Positions 31,746 to 41,822 are shown, counted from the stretch's first letter. The stretch is DNA of 64,000 nt from Maniola hyperantus (GCF_902806685.2 NC_048553.1:2463099-2527098), one strand, 5' to 3'. Translations and numbers: made by a program. Notes: generated from the letters alone by a model not told the origin.

Positions 31746-33970
31746 ACCGACTTCCAAAATCACTACAAAGTAAAAAATAATTTTTGTTTCCACACATAAT
31801 ATTATTGTATGTATGTATGCTAAAGTCGGGCGTTTTTTAAGCTTTTTAGTGTAGTAGTCATTGCTTGGTAACTAAAATATCAATTCACCAGCAAAACTTT
31901 CCAAGACCGCAAGACCGTTTCTAGGATGAAAAGCATCTTTGTATAATGGTTAACCCTTAATGGTGGACGCGTAGACGCCTGGTAAATATAGTCGTTAGCA
32001 TTTATTCACATAATGGCTTTATTATGAATGGCTATCGCTGGACAGTTCATATTTTATAACAGTTTTGCCCGGAGCCGCCGCTGGGCGGACGCTGGTGGTA
32101 TGGGTCGCAAGAAATATTACTTTTTGCATTAATGTTTTTCACACAAAATACGTAGGTACACAATTTTTCAGCGAGAGCACATATACACGAGCGCGCTAGC
32201 GTTTTTTTAAATTCTAATTTTTAAAGATAGTAAGCTGACCCAGCGAACTTTGTACCGCCTAACAGTCGATTCTTTAATTTTTTATTTTTATAATACTTAC
32301 AATTTTTTCGCTCTGTAAGAACGATCCTCGTACTTCAAGGAATATTATAAAAGAGAATTAGCAAAATCGGTTCAGCTGTTCTCGAGATTTGCGATCAGCA
32401 ACACATTCAGTTATTAATTTTTTTATATTGAATATTTTTTTATTATTGTAGGTAGGTATATGTATAGGTACATTTATTCTAAATCTATTCTGTTAAAATA
32501 GTTTTCATTATAATTTTCAGTAATCTCTTGTGGCCTTCTGTTAAAACTAAATTTAGATTATAGATTTAAATAATAATTATGTAATTACGCTGTTGATTAC
32601 TTTCAAATAAACAAAATAAATAAACAATATATTTTTTTGGAGGCTTTTCTCTAAAAAAAAAGAAGTGCTAGGGTTAGACTTCTCTATATTATTGTAAGTT
32701 TTCGAAAATACCTGAGATGATTCAAAAACGAAGCCGCGAGCGTCTTGCTAAAATTTAAACTCTCCTATCTTCATTATGACTAGTCCATATTGCTTACAAG
32801 TTTAACAACGGATATTATATTCTTGAACAACTTTAGATGTGGTATGTACACTGAGCAACAACTGTCTAAACCCCCACTCAATCATCACCTTTATACTAAC
32901 TTATACAAAGAAGTAAATCCTATACACTAATTTACGAAGTTGATGTATAAAGCGTTAATAGAGTTACGAACAAGTCGTTGCATTATGGTTCGAGAGCCGG
33001 GGGATTAAAATTCTTATGCATTTTTTTCCGTGTGAGTAGGTAGTATTGCCATAGATCTTTTTCAGGACACTATTACTTAACTTTGCCTGGCTGCAAAAAT
33101 GGTGGTTCTGGTTATGATTTTAAGCGTCGTCTTATATTTTATAGCATACATAGTAAAAATGTGTACCAAATTGAAGGTTTTGATGAGTCAAATAAAAGTG
33201 TCGACTGTACTATGACGTCGATGTGTTCGATAACTTAAAAATATTTAAAAAAATCTTTAATGGCAATCGACTAAAGTGGACTATGAACATAGCTTGTGAA
33301 TTGTGACTCGTATAAAGAGCGATCCTTGACTATTTTATTTCCCAAATCAAAATGTATTTAGTATGTAATAACACAAAAATCAATAAAGTTCAATTATGTA
33401 CCTTAATGTAACCTTAAATATAACGTTTAAAATCATAACCGGATGTGAGACCAATCTATTTTTTTTTTACAAATGCACGTTATAATATTATTATTGTTGA
33501 CTCCAGCTTAAACCACGTAGGTTTATATGCTAGAGTCCTAACCATACCTACGAGTAACTCTAAATTTACGTATTTCTAAATACTAATACATAATTCAAAA
33601 TCCTATACATACCGACCCACCATTCAACAAAAACTGCTTTAGAGTTTTTTGTATATTTATGTATAATATAATATTATAATATATCTGATCCATAGGACTT
33701 TTAATCCCCCGGCTCTCAAACTATTAAGACGGCGCGCGTTAACTCGTTTTAAATTTGCAACACTCAGACTATCATAAGTCTATGGATACAATAAACTGTT
33801 AATAATATTATACTCTAGCGTTCATGGCATCTTTTGTTATAGTTTTACTAGTTGACCCACCCTGATTTAGCTAGGATGGAATTTTTGATATTTTTTATTT
33901 TTTTGTTGCGTGATAGCCTTGCACTTGACGACAATCATGCTTAAAAAACATAATTGAAGCATTGGTTACT
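31746..33970. other. Long stretch without a gene
   Basis: About 2.2 kb of AT-rich DNA with no long frame in either orientation and no copy of the repeat families seen elsewhere. The phrase 'ccgggggatta' near 33000 recurs inverted near 33707 ('ttaatcccccgg' followed by 'ctctcaaa'), suggesting the arms of a foldback element of about 0.7 kb. Confidence 0.4.
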
Positions 33971-33974
33971 GAAA

Positions 33975-34375
33975 AAACCGGCCAAGTGCGAGTCAGGCTC
34001 GCGCAACGAGGGTTCCGTACTGCTGTCGTTTTTTTTTCAACAATTTTCACGATAATTCAAAAACTATGATGCATAAAAATAAATAAAAATCTGTTTTACA
34101 ATGCACAGGTGAATACCTTTCATATTATAATACCCGACTTGACATAGTTATCATACTAAGAAAATTAAAATACTAATTATTAGTTCATGACCACAATTAA
34201 TTTTTTTTTTGTGTGATGTAACCACAAATTCACCTACCTGCCAAATTTCATGATTCTAGGTCAACGGGAAGTACCCTGTAGGTTTCTTGACAGACCGACA
34301 TACAGACAGACAAGACAACAAAGTGATCCTATAAGGGTTCCGTTTTTCTTTTTGAGGTACGGAACCCTAAAAAGA
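33975..34375 (+). repeat. Family C repeat, full length
   Basis: The best complete copy: 'aaaccggccaagtgcgagtc', 'caacgagggttccgtactgc', ..., 'gtcaacgggaagtaccctgt', a CAGA run, and 'gaggtacggaaccctaaaaa'. The termini GGTTCCGTAC near one end and GTACGGAACC at the other are inverted repeats. Confidence 0.75.
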
Positions 34376-34450
34376 TGAGGTCTAGGTTGGAGCGCACAGT
34401 CTTGTCTATAGAAGATGCCTATTCACTCTTGCTTTGAAGGTAAGTATGTA
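34376..34450 (-). repeat. LINE ORF2 scrap
   Basis: 'gatgaggtctaggttggagc' and 'agaagatgcctattcactct' match the LINE fragment at 48115-48175. Confidence 0.55.
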
Positions 34451-34455
34451 CCTAT

Positions 34456-34621
34456 AGTCTGCGACAGGTTAAGATGGCAATCGGGGTATGATGCGGGGGG
34501 ACGCCCCGTACACCCGCACGTCAAATGCACTCGCCCGCTCCGGGTTAGCGCGGGGGCTGTGCGGGTGTGCGGGGCGTTCCCTCCCCGATTGCCATTTCAA
34601 CCTCTCGCGTATTACCTATAG
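34456..34621. repeat. GC-rich foldback MITE (family G), copy 3
   Basis: 'gcgacaggttaagatggcaa' to 'attgccatttcaacctctcg', with the inner arms 'gacgccccgtacacccgc' and 'gcgggtgtgcggggcgttcc'. Confidence 0.7.
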
Positions 34622-35008
34622 GTACTTAGGTTATATTATGTCAAGATTATGTCATTAATTAATCTAAGTGGGGATTCTAAGTTATAGAGAAAACCTACCT
34701 GTAAAATCTCAAGCTTGTAGATTATTGTCAGTCAGTCAGTTTATCCCTTTATTTGTATAACATTAAATATTCTATGGAGTCACTGGGTTAAAAACTTGAG
34801 ATAAGATGAAATCCCCCAGCTTTGTCCAAAACTTTGACCCAGTATTGCGTAATAAGTTAACAATAACAAAAAATAAACACGTTAATCCGAGTGTAACATT
34901 GTGATAGCAACGGCGGGTTGTTCTCCTTTCGATCGCCTTTTTTCCTATTAGAATAATACTTTATTTTAGCGTTTACACTATCGTGATTCGTGAGTGATTT
35001 ACATTATA
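34622..35008. other. No gene seen
   Basis: AT-rich, with no recognisable element. Confidence 0.35.
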
Positions 35009-35184
35009 CTATATAATATCTCTCAACGGCTGCACTCACATATTTAGTCGACGTTAACCCGACTAGTTTCGAACCCATCCGGGGTCCTTTGTCAAAGGAG
35101 TCAGTTCGCACACGCGTCGCGGTTAAGACTGCGGGCTAACGTTGACTAAATACGTGAGTATAGCCGTTGAGAGATATTATATAG
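35009..35184. repeat. Foldback MITE with arms of about 52 bp
   Basis: CTATATAATATCTCTCAACG at 35009 is mirrored exactly at the right end (CGTTGAGAGATATTATATAG). The arms continue through 'tttagtcgacgttaaccc' / 'gggctaacgttgactaaa' with a few mismatches. Confidence 0.75.
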
Positions 35185-35339
35185 AGTAATACTTATTTAG
35201 ATTTAGATTTAGTTTTAAACTTACTGAATAATATATCGTGTTAAAATTGTGATAAGTCAATAATGTAATTTGTAAAATAATGTTGAACGCATAGTAATCC
35301 ATTATAATATTTCCATTTCTTTAACTGCTTATGACAAAA

Positions 35340-35490
35340 GGCACAGAGATGTCTAACATCCCAGGGAAGGACATAGGCTTCTATTTGTCCCGGAAAATCA
35401 AAGAGTTCCACAGGATTTTGGAAAGCCTAAGTCCTGGGCATCATTTTTTTTAAATATCTCGTGGGAACTGTTTGATCTTTGAATAAAAAG
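35340..35490 (+). repeat. Helitron-like family A fragment
   Basis: 'catcccagggaaggacatag', 'gtcccggaaaatcaaagagt' and 'tctcgtgggaactgtttgat' come from family A, out of their usual order and without ends. Confidence 0.5.
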
Positions 35491-35890
35491 CTTATAAAGC
35501 TAATACAGTTTGAAAAAAAAAACGCGTTGAGCAGGGTACACACCTCAACAAAACCAAGTGATGGCTGTTTGTTCGATAAAGCCGCGCATATTTTTTGAGA
35601 TTATACGCAATATACTGACGTGGGTGGAAAAATATTACATGTATTTCTGCTGTTTATGTTTTTAGAAAGAGTATTAAGCGAGTTTCATTTAGGATTATTT
35701 GTCTAATACCACGTTTATGTTTACTTATCAACTTATATTGCGTCGTATATATGCAAATTTTGTAGTTTTGTAGTTTTAACGCTAGTTAACGTTTAATATT
35801 ATAGGCCAAGTGTGGGATTAAACAATATTTATAAACATAAGTGCTGTAAAAAAGTAAATTTATATTACGCGTGCTGAATAAAAATAAAAA

Positions 35891-36091
35891 ATGACCAAGT
35901 GTCATAAACAATTATAATTATTATTAATTTTGAATGTTTAGGATTCGGTTATACCTACATAACTAAATAATCAATTTCAATTTTCAAGCAAGAGTGAATA
36001 TTACCTATAGGTATACTACCTATAGTGTAGACAAGTATATGTACTTGTCTACATAAATAATAATTATAATTGTTTATGACACTTGGTCATT
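35891..36091. repeat. MITE with perfect 36-bp inverted arms, upstream of DRC11
   Basis: The arms 35891-35926 and 36056-36091 are exact reverse complements (outer end aatgaccaagtgtcataaac). The loop holds a second palindrome, GTAGACAAGTA / TACTTGTCTAC, at 36027-36052. The right end is 130 bp upstream of the DRC11 start codon. No clear target duplication is visible. No coding capacity. Confidence 0.8.
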
Positions 36092-36220
36092 AGTACATAC
36101 CTTAAATATGCAACACATTTAGGTTGCTTGCTTAAAAGTGTAGTTGCAGCGTAACTCTGGTCAACAAATATAAAAAAACAGGTGAAGAAAAAACCGCATT
36201 TTAAGGAAAATTAAGGAAAA

Positions 36221-36532
36221 ATGTCAAACAAAACATACAACGACTTAATTTGCGAAACATCAGAGTTAATAATCGAAGCAACACAGGCAGACGAAGCGGT
36301 TTTTGAAGCTGGCAGCGCTGAAAGGTCAACTTTCGAGCCTTTGCTATCTGATCTGCGAATACGGTACACGGTGCTATTGTCTAGACTAGATGCGGTGTAC
36401 GACCAACTTCTGCAGCCGCAAAAGCGCTTGATTGTCAAACGACTACTCGAGGCTTGTTTGGGACGCCTTTTGGAAATTAAACACGATCTGGTTGAGCTTC
36501 ATTTATCAGATTTAACTTATGACGATGATGAG
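36221..36532 (+). CDS. IQCA1: DRC11 exon 1
   Basis: Residues 1-104, beginning MSNKTYNDLI. The donor GAG|GTAAGA follows at phase 0. The open frame continues past the donor for 34 codons, but that tail is intronic. The start context is aaaaATGTCA, with an in-frame stop nine bases upstream. Confidence 0.92.
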
Positions 36533-39500
36533 GTAAGAGAACATCTACACAAATCTACAGTGCGACAAGGCTATCTTGGCGCGTGGCGTAAATTGGAACT
36601 AACGTTGCCGTCAAGTGTTCCCTTTGTTCTTGTTTGAATATTCAAAGGCTCCCCCACACAGGCGCGTCATGAATAGAATAGAATAGAATGTTTTTTTATT
36701 CATGTAAACTTTTTAAAAGTGCTTATGAATAGTCAGGTAGTTTTAATTTACCACTGGTTCGGAATGCCGTAGTTACACACTGCTGCGATGATACGTTTCC
36801 GTTGCGGCGTTATTATCGCAGCAGTGTGTAACTACATGACCATCCTAATACAAAATGTACTGAAAACAGATATCGCAATAACGCATGCGATATTATCGAC
36901 CTATAATAACGCGCCTGTGTGGGGGAGCCTTTTTAGCCTTTGTTCTCCAACAGCGGCCCCCTGTCGATGTCATTCAAGTGCCAAGAGAGCCTTGTCGCAC
37001 TGTACACTTTTATGTTATAAAAGTGGAAGTGTGTACGTCTGTCTATCTGTTACCTTTTCATGGGTCCTATACCAAATGTCATCAAATTTACCAATTTTGA
37101 TGACATTTGGTATAGAGATAGCTTGAATCTCGGGAAGGAATATAGGCTAAATCTTATCCTAGAAAATTAAACATGTCAAACTGCGCGAGCATCAACTAGT
37201 AATAGAATAGAAAAGATCAGAAAAGTTTTACATTCAAATAAAGTTTTAAGAAGTGCTTTCGATCGTCAAGTGAAATGATAAAACTTTGCTTCTTGCAGAA
37301 AAGGAACGCATAATTTTAGTATTGCCAGTTTAAATTAGTAAAGGGTACCTTTATATGTAGATTGTAAAAAAATGTATCAGATATAATTATCATATTTTAT
37401 TACTAGATGATGCCCGCGACTTTGTCCGCGTATATTAAGGTTTTTAAAAATCCCGTGGGAACTCTATATCAGTATAGCCTATGTGACTCTCCAGGTCTTT
37501 ATCCATAGCCATGCAAATAATCACGTCAATCCGTTGCACCGTTGCGACATGATTGAAGGCCAAACCAACAAACCAACAAACAAACACACTTTCGCATTTA
37601 TAATAAGGGTACTGATTATGCTTAAGTTCTAGTTAAAACAATTTTATTGTGTAAAATACGATTGTATTATTCAGGTACTTGTCAAACTTGGAGTCACACC
37701 GCATGAAGCTGAACCAAGCATTCCACAATATTTTGTTAGAGAAAGAGAAGATGAAGTGGAAAAGAAACGCGATTTTATAACTGATACTTTAAGGAAGCTT
37801 GGATATGAACCTCCAAAACCGCGGGCATTAGTGCTAACCGAACAACAAGCTGTGATCATAATCCAAAGTCATGAAAGGGCTAGACAGGGACGACTTAGGT
37901 ATGAAGATGGAAAAAGTTAATTTGATATTATAATTCAGTTATTTACCTGTAGTAAATTAACACGGGATAACTATCACCTCGTAACCAAGGCTATCCAATT
38001 GTAAAAGTGTTCATTCCTTGCAATAATTCTGCACACACTGAGGATTCATTCCATGCAACTTAATGATATACTGAGATAATTATACATATATCAATCTCAC
38101 TATTTGTATCCATATCCTCATAAAACCTTTATTTCCTAGCGCCCATACTACCTGCCTTTACGCTAGTTTCAGGTCCGAGCTTTATCCCGTAAGAATACAT
38201 ACTGAGTTGATGATATTTTTGCAGAGGACAATTCATGAAAGAAATTCGCCTTTTAAAAGAGAAGGGTCGGGATCAAAAGGGAGAAATGTCAGCTGCAGCA
38301 GCAACAGCTATTCAGCGGGTTTGGAGAGGTTATATAGCAAGAAGAGATACCAGAAGGAGAAAACATGAAGAACAACTATTGATTGGGATGAAGTTAGCAC
38401 CTTATACTGAATCTCAGGAAATAAAGAAAGCAGAAGAAGTGAGTGATCGTCATACCATCAAACTAATTCTAGATTATGGTAATTATTGACAATATATTTT
38501 TCCCGAAAGGTAAAAGACTTTCGTCGTAAAGTCCAAAAAGAATATGAACAGGAATATCAGGAATCATTAGAAAAAATTGAGGAGCAGCTTCGAGCTCAAC
38601 ATGGGGTTAAAATAAATGAGCGTATTGGAGACGAACTGAGAAGATGGATCTCGGAATACTTTGAGAGGACTGGCAAGTTCCCTGACTTACCTTCAGAAGA
38701 CAGTGGCGGCAGCAGAGCTATGTTTAGTAGGCAAGGTGATATAAATGTAACTTTATAATAATTATGTTGCTTACTGTTAGCAAAAATAATAAACTTATAA
38801 AATTAACAGGTACAGGTATGGACAGCGAACTTAGTAAATCTTCACCCGTGTCATCAAAAGATTCTAAGAAAAGCAAAGAGAGTAAGGATAAGAAGAATAA
38901 TAAAGTAGAAGACAATAAAAACAAAGATGAAGCAGAAGACTTAAAATCTTTCAAATGTTCAACTTCAGCGTTTTTAAAAGACTTTGTTAGTGCTAACGAG
39001 GAGTAAGTTACTTCAAATTAAAGTAAGTCAAATATCAATATTTATTATTTTTCATGGCTATTATATTTTAAGATATGAAGATATATGGAAATATAGAGAT
39101 GACGAGGTTAAACATGATGAAAAATGTGACAAAGACATGATAGAAAGAGAAAAAATGATAAAAATTGAACAAGAAATTCGCAACATCGTAGACGATATGA
39201 TGAGAAGCGAGTTAGAACTTTTACAGGCAGCTTTGGATAGGGATAGAGCTCATAAAGGAAAAAAAGCTAAAAAACCACAGAAGAAAGTAAGTCAGTCATT
39301 GCGATTTAACTATTTTAATTTAAGCATTATTTTATTTGAGTGATATAAATTTTCAAGTATCATTTAGGTTCGACGTGGAGGAAAAAAAGGCAAGAAAAAG
39401 AAAGAAAAAGATTTAACTCCTGATCGAACTACTGAATCTCTTTTTGAAGAATTGATTACCAATGGAATCATACGTCCATATCCTGTAGTAAAAATTGATG

Positions 39501-41383
39501 ATTTTATTGGTGAGAAGAGTTTAGTAGCTTCTCAGTGGAAAAGTGAAGGTCGAGATCCAGAGCCATGTTTAGGTGACATACGTCAACTGGTAAAAGAGTA
39601 TTGTATACTGCCTCTTGGATCTGAACATGTGAGGACTAATTCACCTCTAGTAAGATCAGTACTTATATCAGGTTAGTGCACTGTAATTATCAACATTTCA
39701 CAGAATACGGTAAATCTCTGGTTTAATTTATATTTTTCATAAACAGGTCCAGCAGGCAGTGGAAAGAAAATGTTAGTTCAAGCAATTTGTAGCGAAACGG
39801 GAGCTACACTCTTCGATTTAACTCCAGCAAACTTAGTCGGCAAATATCCAGGAAAATCTGGATTAATAATGCTGATACATCTTATAATGAAAGTATCTAG
39901 ACTTCTTCAACCATCCGTGATATGGATGAATGACGCCGATAAACCTTTTGTGAAGAAGATACCAAAAACAGATAAAACTGACCCAAAAAGATTGAAGAAA
40001 GATTTAGTGAAGATAATAAAAGGTATTTTTTAAATGCATAACGAAGTGGTGTGTAGCAAAATATAATATTTTGACGATGATTACAGGAATTTGTCCAGAA
40101 GATCGTGTTTTATTCGTGGGTACGTCCAGAACACCTTGGGAAGCCGAACAAAAACTCCTTTTCCAGTGTTATTCGAAACTGATTCAAATTCCAAGAGCGG
40201 ATTACGGAAGTATATCTTTGATGTGGCGTATCAAATTACATAGAGCTGGTGCCTTATCACCAAAATTGGAATTGTCATGTCTGTCAAGAGTGTCTGATTC
40301 TTATACAATTGGTGAGCATTTTCAGAATCCTTAATGATGACCGGCAAAAACTTGAATTGTCCTTTTGATCCCTACGATGGCTCAAACTTGAATTGTTCTT
40401 TTGATAAAATAAAATAATATCAGTAGTATTACCACGAGTATCCAATGGGATGGCCCAATGGGATCCATTTAATGACGGGTGTATAATTTTGATTCGGGAG
40501 TAAGCGAAATACTCGTACGCGGAGAGCATTGCATGAACAGGTCATTCAATGTTCTCAGCATACATTCAAAAATCAAAATCCTCGAATATTTTATCGTTTT
40601 GTATTTTGTGTATTTTTGTGTTTGTATTTAAATTTATCATTGATCATCTAGTAAGTGTAAGTGGCACTGCCGTTCCAATTAGGTGTAAAATAAATAAATA
40701 ATAATAATATTAATTGTTTTCTTAGGTACTTTACTGGCAGCATTGGATGCAGTTTTGACTACAAAAAGACGACTTCAACTAAGAGTCAGAGCATTTACTG
40801 CACAAGAAGTTGCTGTTCAACTCAGCTCTTTTGAACCTGTTTATGTTGAACATGTAAGATCTACTTATATATCACCAGCTTCATCTACGTGGATGCAGGT
40901 TTTTTAAACACGCCATTGGAAGTTCTCTAAATTATATCTTGGTAGGGGTCTATGTCACAGAGTGTATGTACAAACATAGCAAATCTCAAGCTTTTAGATC
41001 CACTTTGAGCTTTACTTTGATATCTCAGTCCGTCAGTATCTCCTTTCTTCTTCTCATTGTTTTTTTAAAAGCTTTGTTGACTTGCAAGTCCATTTTCATT
41101 ACGTCATTTCCATTGAATTTTTTTGAGTTTAGATAAAACTAAATTAAAATCAATTAATAATATCATAGTTATTAGAATCACGTAAAGTAACATTATTATT
41201 ACAAGAATCTACGTTCTAATAACCAATTGTTATGCAAGTAATCAAAATATAACTGAAATCCAGGATATGGCAGCCGAGTCATGGTGGTCCAAGACACCAA
41301 TGGAGAGAAGAAGACAAAGAGTTGTGCAGAGACTATTGGAGTTAGAGCAAGAGAACGAAGAGAGAGCTGCTGCGGGTAAATAG
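36221..41383 (+). CDS. IQCA1: IQ and AAA domain-containing protein (dynein regulatory complex subunit 11), 11 exons
   Basis: Coding exons are 36221-36532, 37675-37898, 38225-38438, 38510-38735, 38810-39002, 39073-39286, 39368-39671, 39747-40022, 40087-40311, 40726-40853 and 41264-41383. Every junction has GT/AG borders and the phases agree, giving 811 residues, close to the human protein (about 820). An in-frame TAA at 36212 precedes the ATG. Residues 1-150 are a helical N-terminus. Two IQ motifs (calmodulin-type sites) lie near 167-179 and 208-219 (IQRVWRGYIARR). Charged coiled-coil and lysine-rich stretches span roughly 220-475. The AAA module starts at a P-loop at 563-570 (GPAGSGKK), followed by a Walker-B-like PSVIWMND at 618-625 and a FVGTSRTP sensor region. 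The C-terminus contains WWSKTPMERRRQ. In the family this is a structural subunit of the nexin-dynein regulatory complex in motile axonemes, so in an insect sperm and sensory cilia are the expected sites (inference). The nucleotide-binding residues are degenerate. Identification is from recalled family sequence, with high certainty. Confidence 0.93.
36645..36932. repeat. Foldback element in DRC11 intron 1, enclosing a LINE tail and an inner palindrome
   Basis: The outer arms 36645-36667 and 36910-36932 are perfect inverted repeats (AAAGGCTCCCCCACACAGGC...). Inside lies a minus-strand LINE 3' tail (36669-36769) and then an inner 20-bp perfect inverted repeat, 36770-36789 with 36815-36834 (TAGTTACACACTGCTGCGAT). 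The element begins about 110 bp after the exon-1 donor. Confidence 0.75.
37067..37115. repeat. Perfect 20-bp inverted repeat (foldback) in DRC11 intron 1
   Basis: Arm CTATACCAAATGTCATCAAA at 37067-37086 pairs exactly with 37096-37115 across a 9-base loop. The right arm runs on into Helitron-A-like sequence ('gagatagcttgaatctcggg'). Confidence 0.7.
37200..37320 (-). repeat. LINE 3' UTR fragment in DRC11 intron 1
   Basis: A diverged reverse-complement copy of the pentamer-tailed LINE 3' UTR (tail aatagaatag at 37201, 'aagtgctttcgatcgtcaag', and a degenerate stretch after it). Confidence 0.5.
37403..37615 (-). mobile_element. Non-autonomous Helitron-like element (family A) in DRC11 intron 1
   Basis: Minus orientation. 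The 5' TC is at 37615 (TCAGTACCCTTATTATAAATG) and the 3' end is the hairpin GCGACTTTGTCCGCG followed by CTAG at 37403. The body contains the common 'cgtggga-actct' and 'ccaggtcttta' segments. Confidence 0.8.
37675..37898 (+). CDS. IQCA1: DRC11 exon 2 (first IQ motif)
   Basis: Acceptor ttcag|GTACTT and donor CTTAG|GTATGA. The exon encodes VLVKLGVTPHEAEPSIPQYF, then a helical stretch, then the first IQ-type motif (IIIQSHERARQGRLR). It ends two bases into the codon for Arg179. No ORF of useful length marks this exon; it was found by following the reading phase from exon 1. Confidence 0.9.
38225..38438 (+). CDS. IQCA1: DRC11 exon 3 (second IQ motif)
   Basis: Acceptor tttgcag|AGGACA and donor GAAGAA|GTGAGT. 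It contains the alanine run MSAAAATA followed by IQRVWRGYIARRDTRRR, a clear IQ motif, then a basic helix ending KKAEE. Phase returns to 0. Confidence 0.92.
38510..38735 (+). CDS. IQCA1: DRC11 exon 4
   Basis: Acceptor cccgaaag|GTAAAA and donor CAAG|GTGATA, which is weaker than its neighbours. It encodes VKDFRRKVQKEYEQEY and a glutamate-rich helix, then RRWISEYFERTGKFPDLPSE, a conserved family signature as recalled. Confidence 0.9.
38810..39002 (+). CDS. IQCA1: DRC11 exon 5 (Ser/Lys-rich linker)
   Basis: The acceptor AG ends at 38809. A second in-frame AG at 38815 would shorten the protein by two residues. The exon encodes a low-complexity, serine- and lysine-rich linker (KDSKKSKESKDKKNN) and then CSTSAFLKDFVSANE. 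The donor GA|GTAAGT lies at 39003. Confidence 0.85.
39073..39286 (+). CDS. IQCA1: DRC11 exon 6 (coiled coil)
   Basis: Acceptor attttaag|ATATGA and donor AAGAAA|GTAAGT. It encodes EYEDIWKYRDDEVKHDEKCD and a long charged helix with heptad-like spacing (KMIKIEQEIRNIVDDMMRSE), ending in a lysine-rich tail. Confidence 0.9.
39368..39671 (+). CDS. IQCA1: DRC11 exon 7 (lead-in to the AAA module)
   Basis: Acceptor catttag|GTTCGA and donor ATATCAG|GTTAGT. After a basic stretch (GGKKGKKKKEKD) it encodes LFEELITNGIIRPYPVVKID, GDIRQLVKEYCILPLGSE and VRSVLISG. The last glycine codon is split and becomes the first residue of the P-loop. Confidence 0.93.
39747..40022 (+). CDS. IQCA1: DRC11 exon 8 (degenerate Walker A and B)
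   Basis: Acceptor taaacag|GTCCAG and donor AAAG|GTATTT. It encodes the P-loop GPAGSGKK, the following CSETGATLFDLTPANLVGKY, and the Walker-B-like PSVIWMNDADK. The P-loop has Lys where Ser/Thr is usual, and the Walker B acidic pair is Asn-Asp. Confidence 0.93.
40087..40311 (+). CDS. IQCA1: DRC11 exon 9 (AAA core, second half)
   Basis: Acceptor attacag|GAATTT and donor ATTG|GTGAGC. It encodes GICPEDRVLFVGTSRTPWEA (sensor-1 region), the strand LIQIPRADYGSISLMW, and then LELSCLSRVSDSYTIG. Confidence 0.92.
40726..40853 (+). CDS. IQCA1: DRC11 exon 10
   Basis: Acceptor ttcttag|GTACTT and donor GAACAT|GTAAGA. It encodes the C-terminal helical lid region TLLAALDAVLTTKRRLQLRV followed by FTAQEVAVQLSSFEPVYVEH. 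Phase returns to 0. Confidence 0.9.
41264..41383 (+). CDS. IQCA1: DRC11 exon 11 and stop codon
   Basis: Acceptor aaatccag|GATATG. It encodes DMAAESWWSKTPMERRRQRV, an acidic helix, and GK before TAG at 41381. The W-x-KTP core matches the C-terminus recalled for vertebrate IQCA1, which supports this as the true last exon. Confidence 0.9.
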   Translation, partial: DMAAESWWSKTPMERRRQRVVQRLLELEQENEERAAAGK

Positions 41384-41706
41384 GAGAAAGAGTCACTTTA
41401 GAAACTCGGTGGCACTTGTTTTAACATTAAGTTATATTACTAGAAGTAGAAAAATAATAAGAGAAGAAGAACTTTATATGGCATTAGTAAGTAATTAAAA
41501 TTATTATATAGAGTACATTCTAAGCATTATAATATAAAGTACATGATTAATAATACATAGTTAATTTTTTTCAAGAAAGAAGCTATTTATTGTGTTTTGG
41601 ACATTTTTATAGTGTGTTTGATAGAAAAAAATATGAATTTTATATTTCGCTCACCTTTTGCACCTCTCTTAGCTAATGTAAAGGAGAATAATATTCTTTT
41701 GTCTGA

Positions 41707-41712
41707 AATAAA
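41707..41712 (+). terminator. Candidate poly(A) signal of DRC11
   Basis: AATAAA about 325 bases after the stop codon, with TAAATAAGG just beyond. It is the first canonical hexamer downstream of the gene that is not obviously inside a repeat. Confidence 0.45.
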
Positions 41713-41822
41713 ATTTAAATAAGGTCTAGTACTCAGACAAGACAGGATTCACGCGTCAATCATGTTTGTGGTTTTGTCACTGTGACAAGCATCACCACAT
41801 CCCTGAAGGTCGCTTTCGTAAA

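Noticed and set aside
36788..37126. 112- and 71-residue frames in DRC11 intron 1
   Set aside because: They run through palindromic repeat sequence inside the intron and overlap each other in different frames.
37899..37918. Exon 2 of DRC11 continuing through GTATGAAG to the TAA at 37918
   Set aside because: Reading on gives RYEDGKS and a stop; the GTATGA donor joins in phase to the IQ-containing exon 3, and the family continues with the IQ motif.
38440..38490. Exon 3 reading through to the stop in 'cttattctagattatgg'-like sequence
   Set aside because: A GTGAGT donor at 38439 restores phase 0 with exon 4; the read-through adds only a short non-conserved tail.
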